Below are positions 12,325 through 20,721 of a stretch of DNA of 64,000 nucleotides, in pieces. Positions within the stretch are counted from its first letter, which is position 1. Each line of letters opens with the position of its first letter. The stretch is from contig JAUILN010000003.1 in NCBI GenBank assembly GCA_030432695.1, positions 558,001-622,000 of the forward strand, read 5' to 3'. The notes below the pieces were generated by a model. The model worked only from the letters and a program-made list of their open reading frames with translations, was not told where the DNA came from and searched no databases. Made by a program: the position numbers and the translations under genes. The stretch is from a bacterium. Lineage in GTDB: Bacteria > Planctomycetota > UBA1135 > UBA2386.

Positions 12325-12855
12325 TCAGCCGGCCGCGTCGTCGGCCGGTTCCAGGACGAAGGTCATGCGCCGGCGGTCCTTGACCACGCCCGGGAATGCC
12401 AGCACCCGGTTGTGCATGGCCACATACACGCCCGGTTGACAGATCTGCACCGCCAGCAGTGCTTCGGTCATGTTCTGGATCGCGTCGGTGTTGCGCATCA
12501 CGAATGGCCGCATGGCGCCGGTCAGTACGATCGGCACCGGCGGCGTGCCGAGCGTCGTGTGGATCTTGTGCCCGGTGTCCGCCAGCCGGTCGGTGCCGTG
12601 CACGATCACCACGCCGTCGTGGGCCGCGGCCATCGAGTTGGCCGTCTCCGCGATCAGTTGGTGGTCGCGTTCGGTCATCTCCAGGCTGTCGAGGTTCATC
12701 AGCGGCACCCGGATGATCTCGACCCCTTCGAGTCGGAGGGACGCGAGCAGGACGTCGAGGTTGCTGATCTCGTTGGCCAGGACCCCCTGGAGTTCGTCGT
12801 AGGTCTTCTCGATCGTGCCACCGGTCGAGATCAGCGCGATACGGCGTTTGGGCAT
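12325..12855 (-). CDS. Asparaginase N-terminal-domain protein (short form)
   Basis: Encodes 176 residues from the ATG at 12855; upstream codons to 12948 look non-coding. Both catalytic signatures of the L-asparaginase N-terminal domain are present: STGGTIEKTY with the nucleophilic Thr, and VHGTDRLADTG with the second Thr-Asp pair. VLTGAMRPFVMRNTDAIQN follows. The protein ends at about the point where the family's C-terminal domain should start, so it is half the usual length of about 330. Such single-domain proteins exist and may not be asparaginases; activity is uncertain without the C-terminal half that completes the active site. It is convergent with the PRC-barrel gene. Confidence 0.8.
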   Translation of the reverse strand: MPKRRIALISTGGTIEKTYDELQGVLANEISNLDVLLASLRLEGVEIIRVPLMNLDSLEMTERDHQLIAETANSMAAAHDGVVIVHGTDRLADTGHKIHTTLGTPPVPIVLTGAMRPFVMRNTDAIQNMTEALLAVQICQPGVYVAMHNRVLAFPGVVKDRRRMTFVLEPADDAAG

Positions 12856-13126
12856 GGGGGCGTTCCGGGCGGACGCGAGGACCGTAGCGCCGGCCACCGG
12901 ACAGGGAAAGTGCGACCGTTTCCGCCGTTCTCCCGGGCGTGATTGCATGCCCGAAGGCGCAGTTCCCCGGCGCGCGCGACCGCGCGAGATAAATCCCGAC
13001 GACCTCCGCGAGATCCGTGACTAGTCGTTCGCCCAGTGGCGTGGCGCGGGCCCCAGAAGACGTCGCCGCCACCCGCCGGCGCCCGATCGGCGTCGGTGTC
13101 CCGAACCCCCTGGATTCCACCACCTC

Positions 13127-14224
13127 ATGATATCGAAGACCGTTCTCGTCCTCGCGGCCGCAAGCTCCGTCGCGATCTTCCAGGCCTCCGCCAGCGCCCA
13201 GTCGCGTGGTGTGTTCACGAACTATCCCGACAGCCAGCTGCTGTCGACGAGCTTCATCGACCGAGGAGTTGCCAGCACGAATGGCAACGCGGTCGAGTTG
13301 CTCAACGAGATGCCGCAGGGGGCCGTCGCCGGACTCGGCGACAACGGCACCGCCTGCCGGATCCACTCGATGCTGATGGTCCTGCAGGACGAGGAGGCGA
13401 GCACCCAGGAGCAGTGGCGGTTGATGGCCCGCCCGCGGGACATGACCACCGGTGGACCGGACACCTCCAACGTGGTGTTCCAGACCGGCGCGCTGTCGAC
13501 CCCGCCCGGCCTGACCGGCGGACAGGCCTGGATCTTCACGGTGACGTTCAATACCCCCGCGACGGTGCCCTGCGACACCTGGTTCTACGGAGTGGCGCTG
13601 AACGCCGCGCCGCTCTGGCCGGGCGGCTCCGACGGCCTCTCGATGCACATGGCGCACTACACGATGGGGACTCTCGGTGCCCACCCGCGCGCGACTGCCC
13701 CGAACCTCGGTTGGTCCAATGATGCGTCGGCCACCACCGTCTCCTCGCACGATTACGTCTGGGCGGTGACGCTGAATCCCGACGCGCCCTCGATGCAGGT
13801 CGGCGCGATCGATCCCGGCAGCGCGCGGGTCAGCGCCTCGACCGGCCACCCCGATACCTCCTTCGGTGTCGCCGGGTTCTTCCCCGACGTCAGTGGCGCA
13901 CCACGCTCCGACGGCATCGCGACCCGGATCTACGACGCCGGCAACCCCGGCGCGGTGACCGGCGTGCTGTTCTCGCTGGGGCCGAACGCCGTGGGCGCTG
14001 CGATCCCGGGAGTGACCGGCCGGGTCTACATCGACTTCGCGACCCTGCTCGGCTTCGCGGGCAGCGCGATCCCCAACTCGGCGCCGGAGGAGGCGATCCG
14101 CACCTTCCTGCCCGCGAACTCCCTGCCCGCGACCCTCGCCGGGAACTCGGTGTGGTTCCAGGGAGTGGTGCTCACCGCGAGCAACACGGTCGAACTGACC
14201 AACGCGGTGGCGGTCAACTTCTGA
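13127..14224 (+). CDS. Secreted protein with planctomycete-type C-terminal module
   Basis: Encodes 365 residues with a signal peptide (MISKTVLVLAAASSVAIFQASASA). The body is a beta-rich domain with AWIFTVTFNTPATVPCDTWFYG and a motif LNLGW-type segment; no enzyme signature is visible. The C-terminus SVWFQGVVLTASNTVELTNA resembles the ends of other exported proteins in this window (WFQGVV/YFQGVV/CQWLVV). Probably an extracellular or cell-surface structural protein. Its 3' end overlaps the convergent methyltransferase-like gene by 11 bp. Confidence 0.75.
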   Translation: MISKTVLVLAAASSVAIFQASASAQSRGVFTNYPDSQLLSTSFIDRGVASTNGNAVELLNEMPQGAVAGLGDNGTACRIHSMLMVLQDEEASTQEQWRLMARPRDMTTGGPDTSNVVFQTGALSTPPGLTGGQAWIFTVTFNTPATVPCDTWFYGVALNAAPLWPGGSDGLSMHMAHYTMGTLGAHPRATAPNLGWSNDASATTVSSHDYVWAVTLNPDAPSMQVGAIDPGSARVSASTGHPDTSFGVAGFFPDVSGAPRSDGIATRIYDAGNPGAVTGVLFSLGPNAVGAAIPGVTGRVYIDFATLLGFAGSAIPNSAPEEAIRTFLPANSLPATLAGNSVWFQGVVLTASNTVELTNAVAVNF

Positions 14225-15545
14225 CCAGCCGCGCCACCGCGGTCAGTTCCCGCCCTGCGGGCAGCGCGTCGAAGGTCTCGACGCGCTCGGTCACGTAGTC
14301 GTGCGCCTCGAAACGGCCCAGGTCGCGGACCAGTCGTCCGACGTCGCGGGCCACCAGGACGATCACCCGGGGATCGAGCAGCTTGGCGATGCCCTCGACC
14401 ACCGTGTCGGGCATCCCGGCGCCGGGCGGGTCGACCACTACGACGTCCGGATCGGACTTCTCCAGCTGCAGCATCCCGACCTCGACCCGCAGCTGGAGGA
14501 ACTTCGCGGCCAGCGCGCTGGCCTGCGCCGAGGCCTCGGCATCGTGGATCGACTGGCGGACCTGGTCGACACCCAGGACCTTGCGGCCGGGTTGGGCGAG
14601 TGCCAAAGCGAAGCGCCCCGAGCCGCAGTAGAGATCCACCACGGATTCGACGATGCCGGTGTCGCCCAAGCGCCGGACCGCGTCGACGAGATGTGCGCCG
14701 GCGAAGCGCGACGGTTCGTGGAAGGTGGTCGGTCCGAGTCGTAGCTCCAGGTTCGAAACCCGATCGTGGAGCACCGGCCGGCCGTTCAGCGGCACCGTGC
14801 GCTTGCCGTAGAGGCGGTTGCCATGGCCCTCGTGCACGTTGAGCACCACGCTGGTGGCACCGGCCTCGCGGGCGGCGTCGGCGAGGCGCTGCCCGTGGGG
14901 CAGTCGGCCGGTTTCGGCGACCAGGCACACCGCGACCTGCTCGCCGTCCACCGAGATCCGGGCCTGCACCGCCAGCAGGGCGTCGAGTCGGCGGGCGCGG
15001 GCCTCCTGGGTCACCGCATGGCCGACAGCGAACAGCTTCGGATGGGCGTCCGGACACTCCTCGACCCGGAAGGGATCGATGCCGGGTGCCGTGTCGAAGC
15101 CGGCCGCGAAGCCGCGCCCCACGAGGTGATTGCGGAACACGATCTGGCTGCGCTGCCCGTAGCGCTCGTTCGGGACCTGTAGCTCGGCGATCTCCGGTCG
15201 GGCGCGCAGCCGCTTCTGCAGTCGTTGCCGCAGTCGATCGATCTTGTGGAGACTCGACGCCTGGAAGGTCACGTGCTGCAGGCGGCACAGGGCGCAGGTG
15301 CCGAAGTGACGGCATGCCGGTTCGGCGCGCTCGGGGCTGGGTTCGAGCAGCTCCACCATGGTCCCGCGGGCGTGCGTGCCGTCGGTCCGATCGACCCGGG
15401 CCCGGATCCGCTCCCCGGCCAGGGCGCCGGCCACGAACAGCGGCTGGCCGTCGATCCGGCACAGGGCGTCCGCACCGTCGCCGAGCGACTCCGCGGTGGT
15501 CTCGACGATGGTGCCGCTCTTCAGGGGTTGGGGGGATCTGGCCAT
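14214..15545 (-). CDS. TrmA/RlmD-family RNA m5U methyltransferase-like protein lacking catalytic Cys
   Basis: Encodes 443 residues from the ATG at 15545 (an in-frame ATG at 15575 would add 10). It has a TRAM-like N-terminal barrel (SGTIVETTAESLGDGADALC), an iron-sulfur Cys motif CRHFGTCALCRLQHV, and a SAM-binding domain with VVDLYCGSGRFALALAQPG. The family's YVSCNPATLARD motif, whose Cys attacks the uracil, is VIVLVARDVGRLVRD here with no Cys. The general-base segment after it is also altered (DALPAGREL). The architecture is that of RumA/RlmCD uracil-5 methyltransferases, but it may bind RNA without methylating or use another residue. Confidence 0.82.
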   Translation of the reverse strand: MARSPQPLKSGTIVETTAESLGDGADALCRIDGQPLFVAGALAGERIRARVDRTDGTHARGTMVELLEPSPERAEPACRHFGTCALCRLQHVTFQASSLHKIDRLRQRLQKRLRARPEIAELQVPNERYGQRSQIVFRNHLVGRGFAAGFDTAPGIDPFRVEECPDAHPKLFAVGHAVTQEARARRLDALLAVQARISVDGEQVAVCLVAETGRLPHGQRLADAAREAGATSVVLNVHEGHGNRLYGKRTVPLNGRPVLHDRVSNLELRLGPTTFHEPSRFAGAHLVDAVRRLGDTGIVESVVDLYCGSGRFALALAQPGRKVLGVDQVRQSIHDAEASAQASALAAKFLQLRVEVGMLQLEKSDPDVVVVDPPGAGMPDTVVEGIAKLLDPRVIVLVARDVGRLVRDLGRFEAHDYVTERVETFDALPAGRELTAVARLVRS

Positions 15546-15619
15546 CCCCGCAGTATCCCCGCTTCGCGAGGTCATCGCAGTCGCATCCGGGGATTCCGGG
15601 GTGACGAAGGCTGCCAGCC

Positions 15620-16378
15620 ATGTCGGACTCGAGCGATGGCGTTCACGGTAGGCGACTCACGGTGCTGTTCGGGGCGTCCGGCGGTATCGGTCAGGCGACC
15701 GCGCGGCGGTTGACGGCGCGTGGCGACCGGGTCGTGCTGGTGGGTAGGGACGCGGCGCGGCTGACGGGTCTGGGCGAGGAACTCGGCGTTCCGACCCAGG
15801 TTGCCGACGGCTGTGAGCCCGACCAGGCGCTGGCCTGTCTGGAGGCGGTCGCTTCGCAGCACGGTCCGGTCGACGGTGTCGTCAACCTGATCGGTTCGAT
15901 CCTGCTGAAGCCCGCGCATCGCACCTCGTTGGCGGAGTGGGACGAGGTCGTGCGCACCAACCTCGGTTCCGCCTTCGCCGTGGTCCGGGCCGCGGCCACC
16001 ACGATGCGCAAGGGTGGCTCGGTCGTGCTGCTCTCGACCGCGGCGGCGCGGATCGGGCTGGCCAACCACGAGGCGATCGCCGCGGCGAAGGCCGGGGTGA
16101 TCGGTCTCGCCCGCTCGGCGGCGGCGAGCTACGCGGGTCGGGGCATTCGCGTCAACGTGGTCGCCCCGGGGTTGGTGAAGACCGGGCTCAGTGCACCGAT
16201 CGTCGCCTCCGAAGCCAGTCGCAAGGCCTCGGAGGGCATGCACCCGCTCGGACGATTGGGCGAACCGGAAGATGTGGCCTCGGCCATCGTGTGGCTGCTC
16301 GGTGCAGAGCAGGGCTGGGTCACCGGGCAGGTGCTGGGGGTCGACGGCGGATTGGGGACGGTGCGCAGCCGCGGTTGA
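15620..16378 (+). CDS. Short-chain dehydrogenase/reductase, atypical
   Basis: Encodes 252 residues. The Rossmann motif is FGASGGIGQATARRL, and the ending LGVDGGLGTV is typical of FabG-type SDRs. Active-site Ser139 is kept (LLSTAAARIG) and Lys157 is present, but the catalytic Tyr of YxxxK is isoleucine 153 (NHEAIAAAKAGV). The NNAG element is also altered to VVNLIGS. A nucleotide-binding but atypical or non-reductase SDR is therefore likely. It is divergent from the methyltransferase-like gene; the two start codons are about 74 bp apart and may share a promoter region. Confidence 0.82.
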   Translation: MSDSSDGVHGRRLTVLFGASGGIGQATARRLTARGDRVVLVGRDAARLTGLGEELGVPTQVADGCEPDQALACLEAVASQHGPVDGVVNLIGSILLKPAHRTSLAEWDEVVRTNLGSAFAVVRAAATTMRKGGSVVLLSTAAARIGLANHEAIAAAKAGVIGLARSAAASYAGRGIRVNVVAPGLVKTGLSAPIVASEASRKASEGMHPLGRLGEPEDVASAIVWLLGAEQGWVTGQVLGVDGGLGTVRSRG

Positions 16379-16479
16379 GTCGTGACGTTCGGGTGCCGCG
16401 TGGGGAGCGATCGCTCGAACGCGATGCGAGGAGGGCCCAGGTCACGTAGCCTTGCCCGGAGCATCCCTCACGTTCCCCC

Positions 16480-19113
16480 ATGCGATTCCTCCTCCACCTC
16501 GACCGGCTGATCCTCGCCTTCGGCGTCGTCGGCGGCCTCGCGGCCCAGTCCACTCCGTGGACCTTCGTCTCGATTCCCGACTTCCAGAACAACGACGTCG
16601 GATCACTGGCGGACCCGAATTCGGCGTTCCCGGGCAATCCCTCGCTGCCGGCCGGCTTCGTCGCCCTGGATGCGCAGTGGGACAGCTGCACCGCCAACTA
16701 TCACGACTCCGTCGATTGGATCGTGGGCCGGTTGGCCGGTGAGGATCCCGAGTTCGTCACGGTGGCCGGCGACCTGGTGATGGGGCACTGGGAGCGGAGC
16801 ACCGACGGGCGGCAGGTGTTCGGTCCGCTCAGCACCGATGCACAGGCCGCTGCCGCGGTCGACCGCGCAGCGGACTACTACTACGACATCTGGCGGGGTC
16901 GCTTCGACCCGGCGCGCAATGCGCATCTGGCAATGGCCATGCAGGCGCTCGGTCGTCCGTTGCAACCGTTGCCGGTCCACACCGTGGTCGGCGACCACGA
17001 ACTCGGCGACAACAACTGGGGCGTGGGGAGCCTCAAGTCGCGGATGGTGCCGGCCTACAAGCGGGCCTTCGCGCGCTGGTTCACCAACACGAATCCCGGT
17101 GCGGCGACCTGGACGCCGCGCTACGCGACGCGGCCAACAGGTCTCGTCTACGAGCGGACCGCCTACGCCTTCCAATACCGCAACGTCCTCACGGTGGTAG
17201 TGGACGAGTTCCGGCAGGACGGTTCGAATACCGGGTTGCAGTCGAACACCGGCAGCGTGCTGGCGACGGTCGACGACGGTCTCGCCGGGCGGGCCGACGA
17301 CGACCAGCTCGCCTGGCTCGACGGCGTGCTGGCCGCGGGTCGAGCGGACCCGAGCGTGGACTTCCTGATCGTGCAGGGTCACATGCCGGTGCTCCGGCCG
17401 GTGCGCGCGCGGAACAGCAGCAACCTCGGGGTCCAGGACCAGAATGGCGCGACCGGTCAGGCGACCGGCTTCTGGCAGACCCTGTCGCGGCACAAGGTCG
17501 ATGCCTACTTCTGCGGCGAGGTCCACGACGTGTCGCTGTCGCGCGCGGGGGGCGTCACGCAGATCGTCCACGGCGCGTTGATCGGCAACCACTCGCCGAT
17601 CAACTACCTGGTCATCGACGTGCACGCCGACCGCCTCGAGTTCGAGCTGCGCGAGATCGACGTGCAATTGACGACCGGCAGCCTGTGGCAGACCGGGTCG
17701 AACCGGCCGCGCGCCGACTTCGAGATCACCGCCGCTTCGCGGGCGGCCGGCTATCGGACCTCCGGCCATGCGACCTTGACGAAGCTGCCGAACGGTGGTG
17801 GGTCGGCGGTGACGCGGGCTTCCGGCAGGCTGTCGCCCTACGGTACCTTCGAGGAAGGTCGCGGCGACTTGAAGGTCGCGCTGCCGCTGGACGGGCTCGA
17901 CACGCAGGGGCAGTTCCCGAACGTCGTCGGCCTCGGCAACCAGGGCGTGCCCGAAGGCAATGCCGCGCCGATCGCCGGTGGTGCCCTCGGTGGTGCGGTG
18001 GCTCTCGACGGCACGCAGGATCGGGTGCTGGCCGGCGGCACGCCGATCGGTGGCTCGGATCCGCGGACCGTGTCGGTGTGGGTGCGGAGCCAGCCGCGCA
18101 ACGGGTTGCAGACCGTGCTGACGTTCGGCAGCAACGTGGCGGGTGGCAAGTGGGACCTCGACATCGACCACGCCAGCGGTGCCGTTTTCGAGCTCGGTGT
18201 CGGCAGCGGGCGCACTATCGGCAGCGGACCACGTCTCGACGACGGTCGTTGGCACATGCTGACCACGGTGCTACCGGCCGGGGCGACGCGGCTGAACGCG
18301 GTGCGGATGTTCGTCGACGGGGCGTTCGCCTACGCCGGTTCATCGAACACCAACCAGGCGATCAACACCGGCGGCGGCGATCTGGTCCTCGGGCACGCCG
18401 CGAACTCGCTGTGGTTCCAGAGCCTGCACGGCGACATCGACGACGTGGGGATCTGGGCGCGCGGTCTTTCCGATGTCGAGGTGGCTGCGCTGCACGCGGT
18501 CGCAATCGATCCAGGACTCGGCTACGCGGTGGCAGAGTTCGACGCGCTGCTCGAGGTGCATGCCGGCCGTGAGCCGCGCGCGACTCTGGGTGCGTTCACC
18601 TGGCGGCGGGTGGCCGGCGGCATGACCGGTGCCGCGGGGCTGCGCGGCAGTGCGGCGTCGGGCTACGAGATCCTGCTCGATCCGGTGGCCGGCTCGGGCG
18701 TCGAGACCTTCGTGCCGCCCGAGCTGGAGCGGTTCGGCGCGGGTTGCACGGGCACCGGTGGCCTGGTGCCGGACCTCGCCGGCTCCACCGCGCCGGCCCT
18801 GAACACGCCGCTGTTCTTCCTGAACCTCGCCGACGCGCGGCCGCGCAGCGCGGCGATCGTGGTGGTCAACGCGGTGCGCGGCGACGTCGCGGTAGGCCAG
18901 GGCTGTACGCTGCATCCGGCGGCACCGTTGATCGACGTTCCCTCGCCGACCGACGCGCAGGGCATCTCTTCGGTGTGGTTGCCGATCTCCGGTGACACCA
19001 GCCTGCTCGGCCTCGAGCTGTTCGCGCAGGCGATCGTCCTCGATCCCCATGGTGCCTTCGGCCCCGGCCAGGCGGCCTTCGGCAACGGGCTACGGATCCG
19101 GATCGGCGAGTGA
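16480..19113 (+). CDS. Secreted metallophosphoesterase with LamG domain and C-terminal surface module
   Basis: Encodes 877 residues with a signal peptide (MRFLLHLDRLILAFGVVGGLAAQ). The calcineurin-like phosphoesterase domain (about residues 25-390) shows metal-binding motifs SIPDFQ, VAGDLVMGHW, VVGDHELGD, VQGHMPVL and CGEVHDVSL. A concanavalin/LamG-like domain spans about residues 500-690, with VALDGTQDRVLAGGTPIGG and GDIDDVGIWARGLSDVEVAA. The last 130 residues form the recurring module beginning RFGAGCTGTGGLVPDLAG and ending AFGNGLRIRIGE. The enzyme probably acts extracellularly on a phosphodiester or phosphomonoester substrate, with the LamG domain binding polysaccharide or surface. A 100-bp gap separates it from the SDR gene. 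Confidence 0.85.
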   Translation: MRFLLHLDRLILAFGVVGGLAAQSTPWTFVSIPDFQNNDVGSLADPNSAFPGNPSLPAGFVALDAQWDSCTANYHDSVDWIVGRLAGEDPEFVTVAGDLVMGHWERSTDGRQVFGPLSTDAQAAAAVDRAADYYYDIWRGRFDPARNAHLAMAMQALGRPLQPLPVHTVVGDHELGDNNWGVGSLKSRMVPAYKRAFARWFTNTNPGAATWTPRYATRPTGLVYERTAYAFQYRNVLTVVVDEFRQDGSNTGLQSNTGSVLATVDDGLAGRADDDQLAWLDGVLAAGRADPSVDFLIVQGHMPVLRPVRARNSSNLGVQDQNGATGQATGFWQTLSRHKVDAYFCGEVHDVSLSRAGGVTQIVHGALIGNHSPINYLVIDVHADRLEFELREIDVQLTTGSLWQTGSNRPRADFEITAASRAAGYRTSGHATLTKLPNGGGSAVTRASGRLSPYGTFEEGRGDLKVALPLDGLDTQGQFPNVVGLGNQGVPEGNAAPIAGGALGGAVALDGTQDRVLAGGTPIGGSDPRTVSVWVRSQPRNGLQTVLTFGSNVAGGKWDLDIDHASGAVFELGVGSGRTIGSGPRLDDGRWHMLTTVLPAGATRLNAVRMFVDGAFAYAGSSNTNQAINTGGGDLVLGHAANSLWFQSLHGDIDDVGIWARGLSDVEVAALHAVAIDPGLGYAVAEFDALLEVHAGREPRATLGAFTWRRVAGGMTGAAGLRGSAASGYEILLDPVAGSGVETFVPPELERFGAGCTGTGGLVPDLAGSTAPALNTPLFFLNLADARPRSAAIVVVNAVRGDVAVGQGCTLHPAAPLIDVPSPTDAQGISSVWLPISGDTSLLGLELFAQAIVLDPHGAFGPGQAAFGNGLRIRIGE

Positions 19114-19159
19114 CGAAGTTCTCGGATCCTCGCGGCTCGGAGCCCGTATCCGTGCCGCC

Positions 19160-19636
19160 ATGCGAGAACTGATCGCGTCCGTCTCCCTCTTCCTGCTGGC
19201 CACGCTGCCCACCGGCTGCGGTGCGCCGGCGACCCGGTTGAACGTCGACCCCGAGACCCGGGTGGCGATCGACGGCTGGGACCCGGTTTCCTACCGCCCC
19301 GAAGGCGGTGGCGCGCCCCAGAAGGGCGACCCGCGCTGGACCGCCGAGCACGACGGCGCGGTCTACCAGTTCGCGTCGCCGGCCCACCGCGACCTGTTCC
19401 TCACCGATCCCGCCCGGTTCGCGCCGGCCTACGGCGGCTGGTGCGCCTACGGGATCAAGGAGGGCCACCGCGCCACCTGCAACCACGACTCGTTCCTGAT
19501 CGAAGACGACAGCCTGCTGTTCTTCTACGACGACGGCTCCACCGACACGCGCGACTGGTGGCTGAAGGGCGACCGCGACGCCGCGCGTGCGCAGGCCGAC
19601 GAGGTCTGGGCGGAGATGGAGGCCGAGTCGCGCTGA
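19160..19636 (+). CDS. YHS domain lipoprotein
   Basis: Encodes 158 residues from the ATG at 19160. The leader MRELIASVSLFLLATLPTGC suggests a lipoprotein with Cys20 as the lipidation site, although Pro at position -3 is unusual. The YHS-like region (VAIDGWDPVSYRPEGGGAPQ, then DGAVYQFASPAHRDLFLTDP and a GGWCAYGIKEGHRATCN segment) is the form often found as a periplasmic metal-associated domain. The His/Cys residues there might bind copper or another metal. The gene begins 46 bp after the metallophosphoesterase and might share its transcript. Confidence 0.8.
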   Translation: MRELIASVSLFLLATLPTGCGAPATRLNVDPETRVAIDGWDPVSYRPEGGGAPQKGDPRWTAEHDGAVYQFASPAHRDLFLTDPARFAPAYGGWCAYGIKEGHRATCNHDSFLIEDDSLLFFYDDGSTDTRDWWLKGDRDAARAQADEVWAEMEAESR

Positions 19637-19664
19637 GCCCGGGGCCTGTTCTGCCACGCAAGAG

Positions 19665-19701
19665 TCTGTCGTAGTTGGTGCCAGGCACGGACCGCGACAG
19701 A
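19665..19701. repeat. REP-like palindrome (single copy)
   Basis: TCTGTCG and CGACAGA (perfect 7-bp stem) enclose TAGTTGGTGCCAGGCAC, whose core GTGCCAGGCAC is itself palindromic. The same sequence recurs at 21786 and, inverted, at 21874. It lies 29 bp after the YHS lipoprotein stop. Confidence 0.7.
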
Positions 19702-19815
19702 TTCGCCGTGTTCCTGGCTCCGTGCGACGCACGAGCTGTGGGGGGCGGAGATGGCCTGGCATGGATGGCCACTGAGTGCGCGGGGTCCTCGGGGTAGGCT
19801 CCGCGCATCGAACCC

Positions 19816-20721
19816 CTGCAACGCATCGATCTGCGCCTGAAGCCGCGGGCCTCGGGCTACCTGCTCCACAGCGCGGTCACCGGCCATGGTTGGTTCGACC
19901 TGGCGCCGCATGATTGGCCCGTGGGCGGAAAGGTCCTCTCCACGGCGGTGCTCGTTGGCGATCGTGCCGCCGATGTCTCGGTGCGGCAGGCCGGCTCCGG
20001 GGTCGTCACCGCGCGCGTGGTGGTGGCGGCGGAGACGCGCGACGATCCGCGGCCGGTGTTGCGGGCATCCTTGCGCCGCATGCTGCAGCTCGACGTCGAC
20101 CTCGAGCCGTTCTGGTCGCTCTGCGACGGACGGCCCGGACTCGCCCACGTCCGTCCTCGTTCGGCCGGCTACCTGATGCAGTCGCCGACGTTGTTCGAGG
20201 ACCTGATGAAGATCCTGTTCACGACCAACTGCAGTTGGGCGCTGACGAGGTCGATGGCGCGCAACCTGGTCGAGGCGCTCGGCTTGCCGGCGCCTTCGGG
20301 CCGCAAGGCGTTCCCGAGCGCCGAGGCCTGCGCGCAGCAGCCGGAGTCGTTCTGGCGCGAGGTCGTCAAGGCCGGCTATCGAGCGCCGCACTGCCGCGCG
20401 ATCAGCTCGGCCTTCGCGAGCGGGGAGCTGGTCGAGGCGCACTTCGCCGATCCGGAGCTGGCGACCGACGAGGTGCGCAGGCGCGTGCTGGCGCTGCCGG
20501 GCTTCGGTGCCTACGCCGCGGGCTACGTGTTGCGTGGGCTGGGTCGCTGCGACGACCTCGCGCTCGACTCGTGGTGCCGCGCGCGGATGGCGGCGCTGCT
20601 CGGTCGCAAGAAGGCGCCCGACGACGCATGGTTCGCGCGCCGCTACCGGCCATTCGGCAGCTACGCGGGCCTTGCGCTGTGGTGCGAGCTGACGGGAGAC
20701 GGGCTGGAGGGGGCGTTGTGA
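19816..20721 (+). CDS. HhH-GPD DNA glycosylase (AlkA/OGG1-like)
   Basis: About 301 residues if the CTG at 19816 is the start; the first GTG in frame is 19921, and no ATG, GTG or TTG lies between the stop at 19795 and 19921. Upstream codons encode conserved-looking N-terminal sequence (RIDLRLKPRASGYLLHS, then WFDLAPHDWP), so the GTG start would truncate the fold. The helix-hairpin-helix is ALPGFGAYAAGYVLRGLG with the catalytic Asp in LALDSW. The Lys of bifunctional OGG1/Nth is replaced by Ala, so a monofunctional AlkA-type base-excision glycosylase is likely. It is coupled to the next gene by a GTGA overlap. Confidence 0.82.
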   Translation: MQRIDLRLKPRASGYLLHSAVTGHGWFDLAPHDWPVGGKVLSTAVLVGDRAADVSVRQAGSGVVTARVVVAAETRDDPRPVLRASLRRMLQLDVDLEPFWSLCDGRPGLAHVRPRSAGYLMQSPTLFEDLMKILFTTNCSWALTRSMARNLVEALGLPAPSGRKAFPSAEACAQQPESFWREVVKAGYRAPHCRAISSAFASGELVEAHFADPELATDEVRRRVLALPGFGAYAAGYVLRGLGRCDDLALDSWCRARMAALLGRKKAPDDAWFARRYRPFGSYAGLALWCELTGDGLEGAL

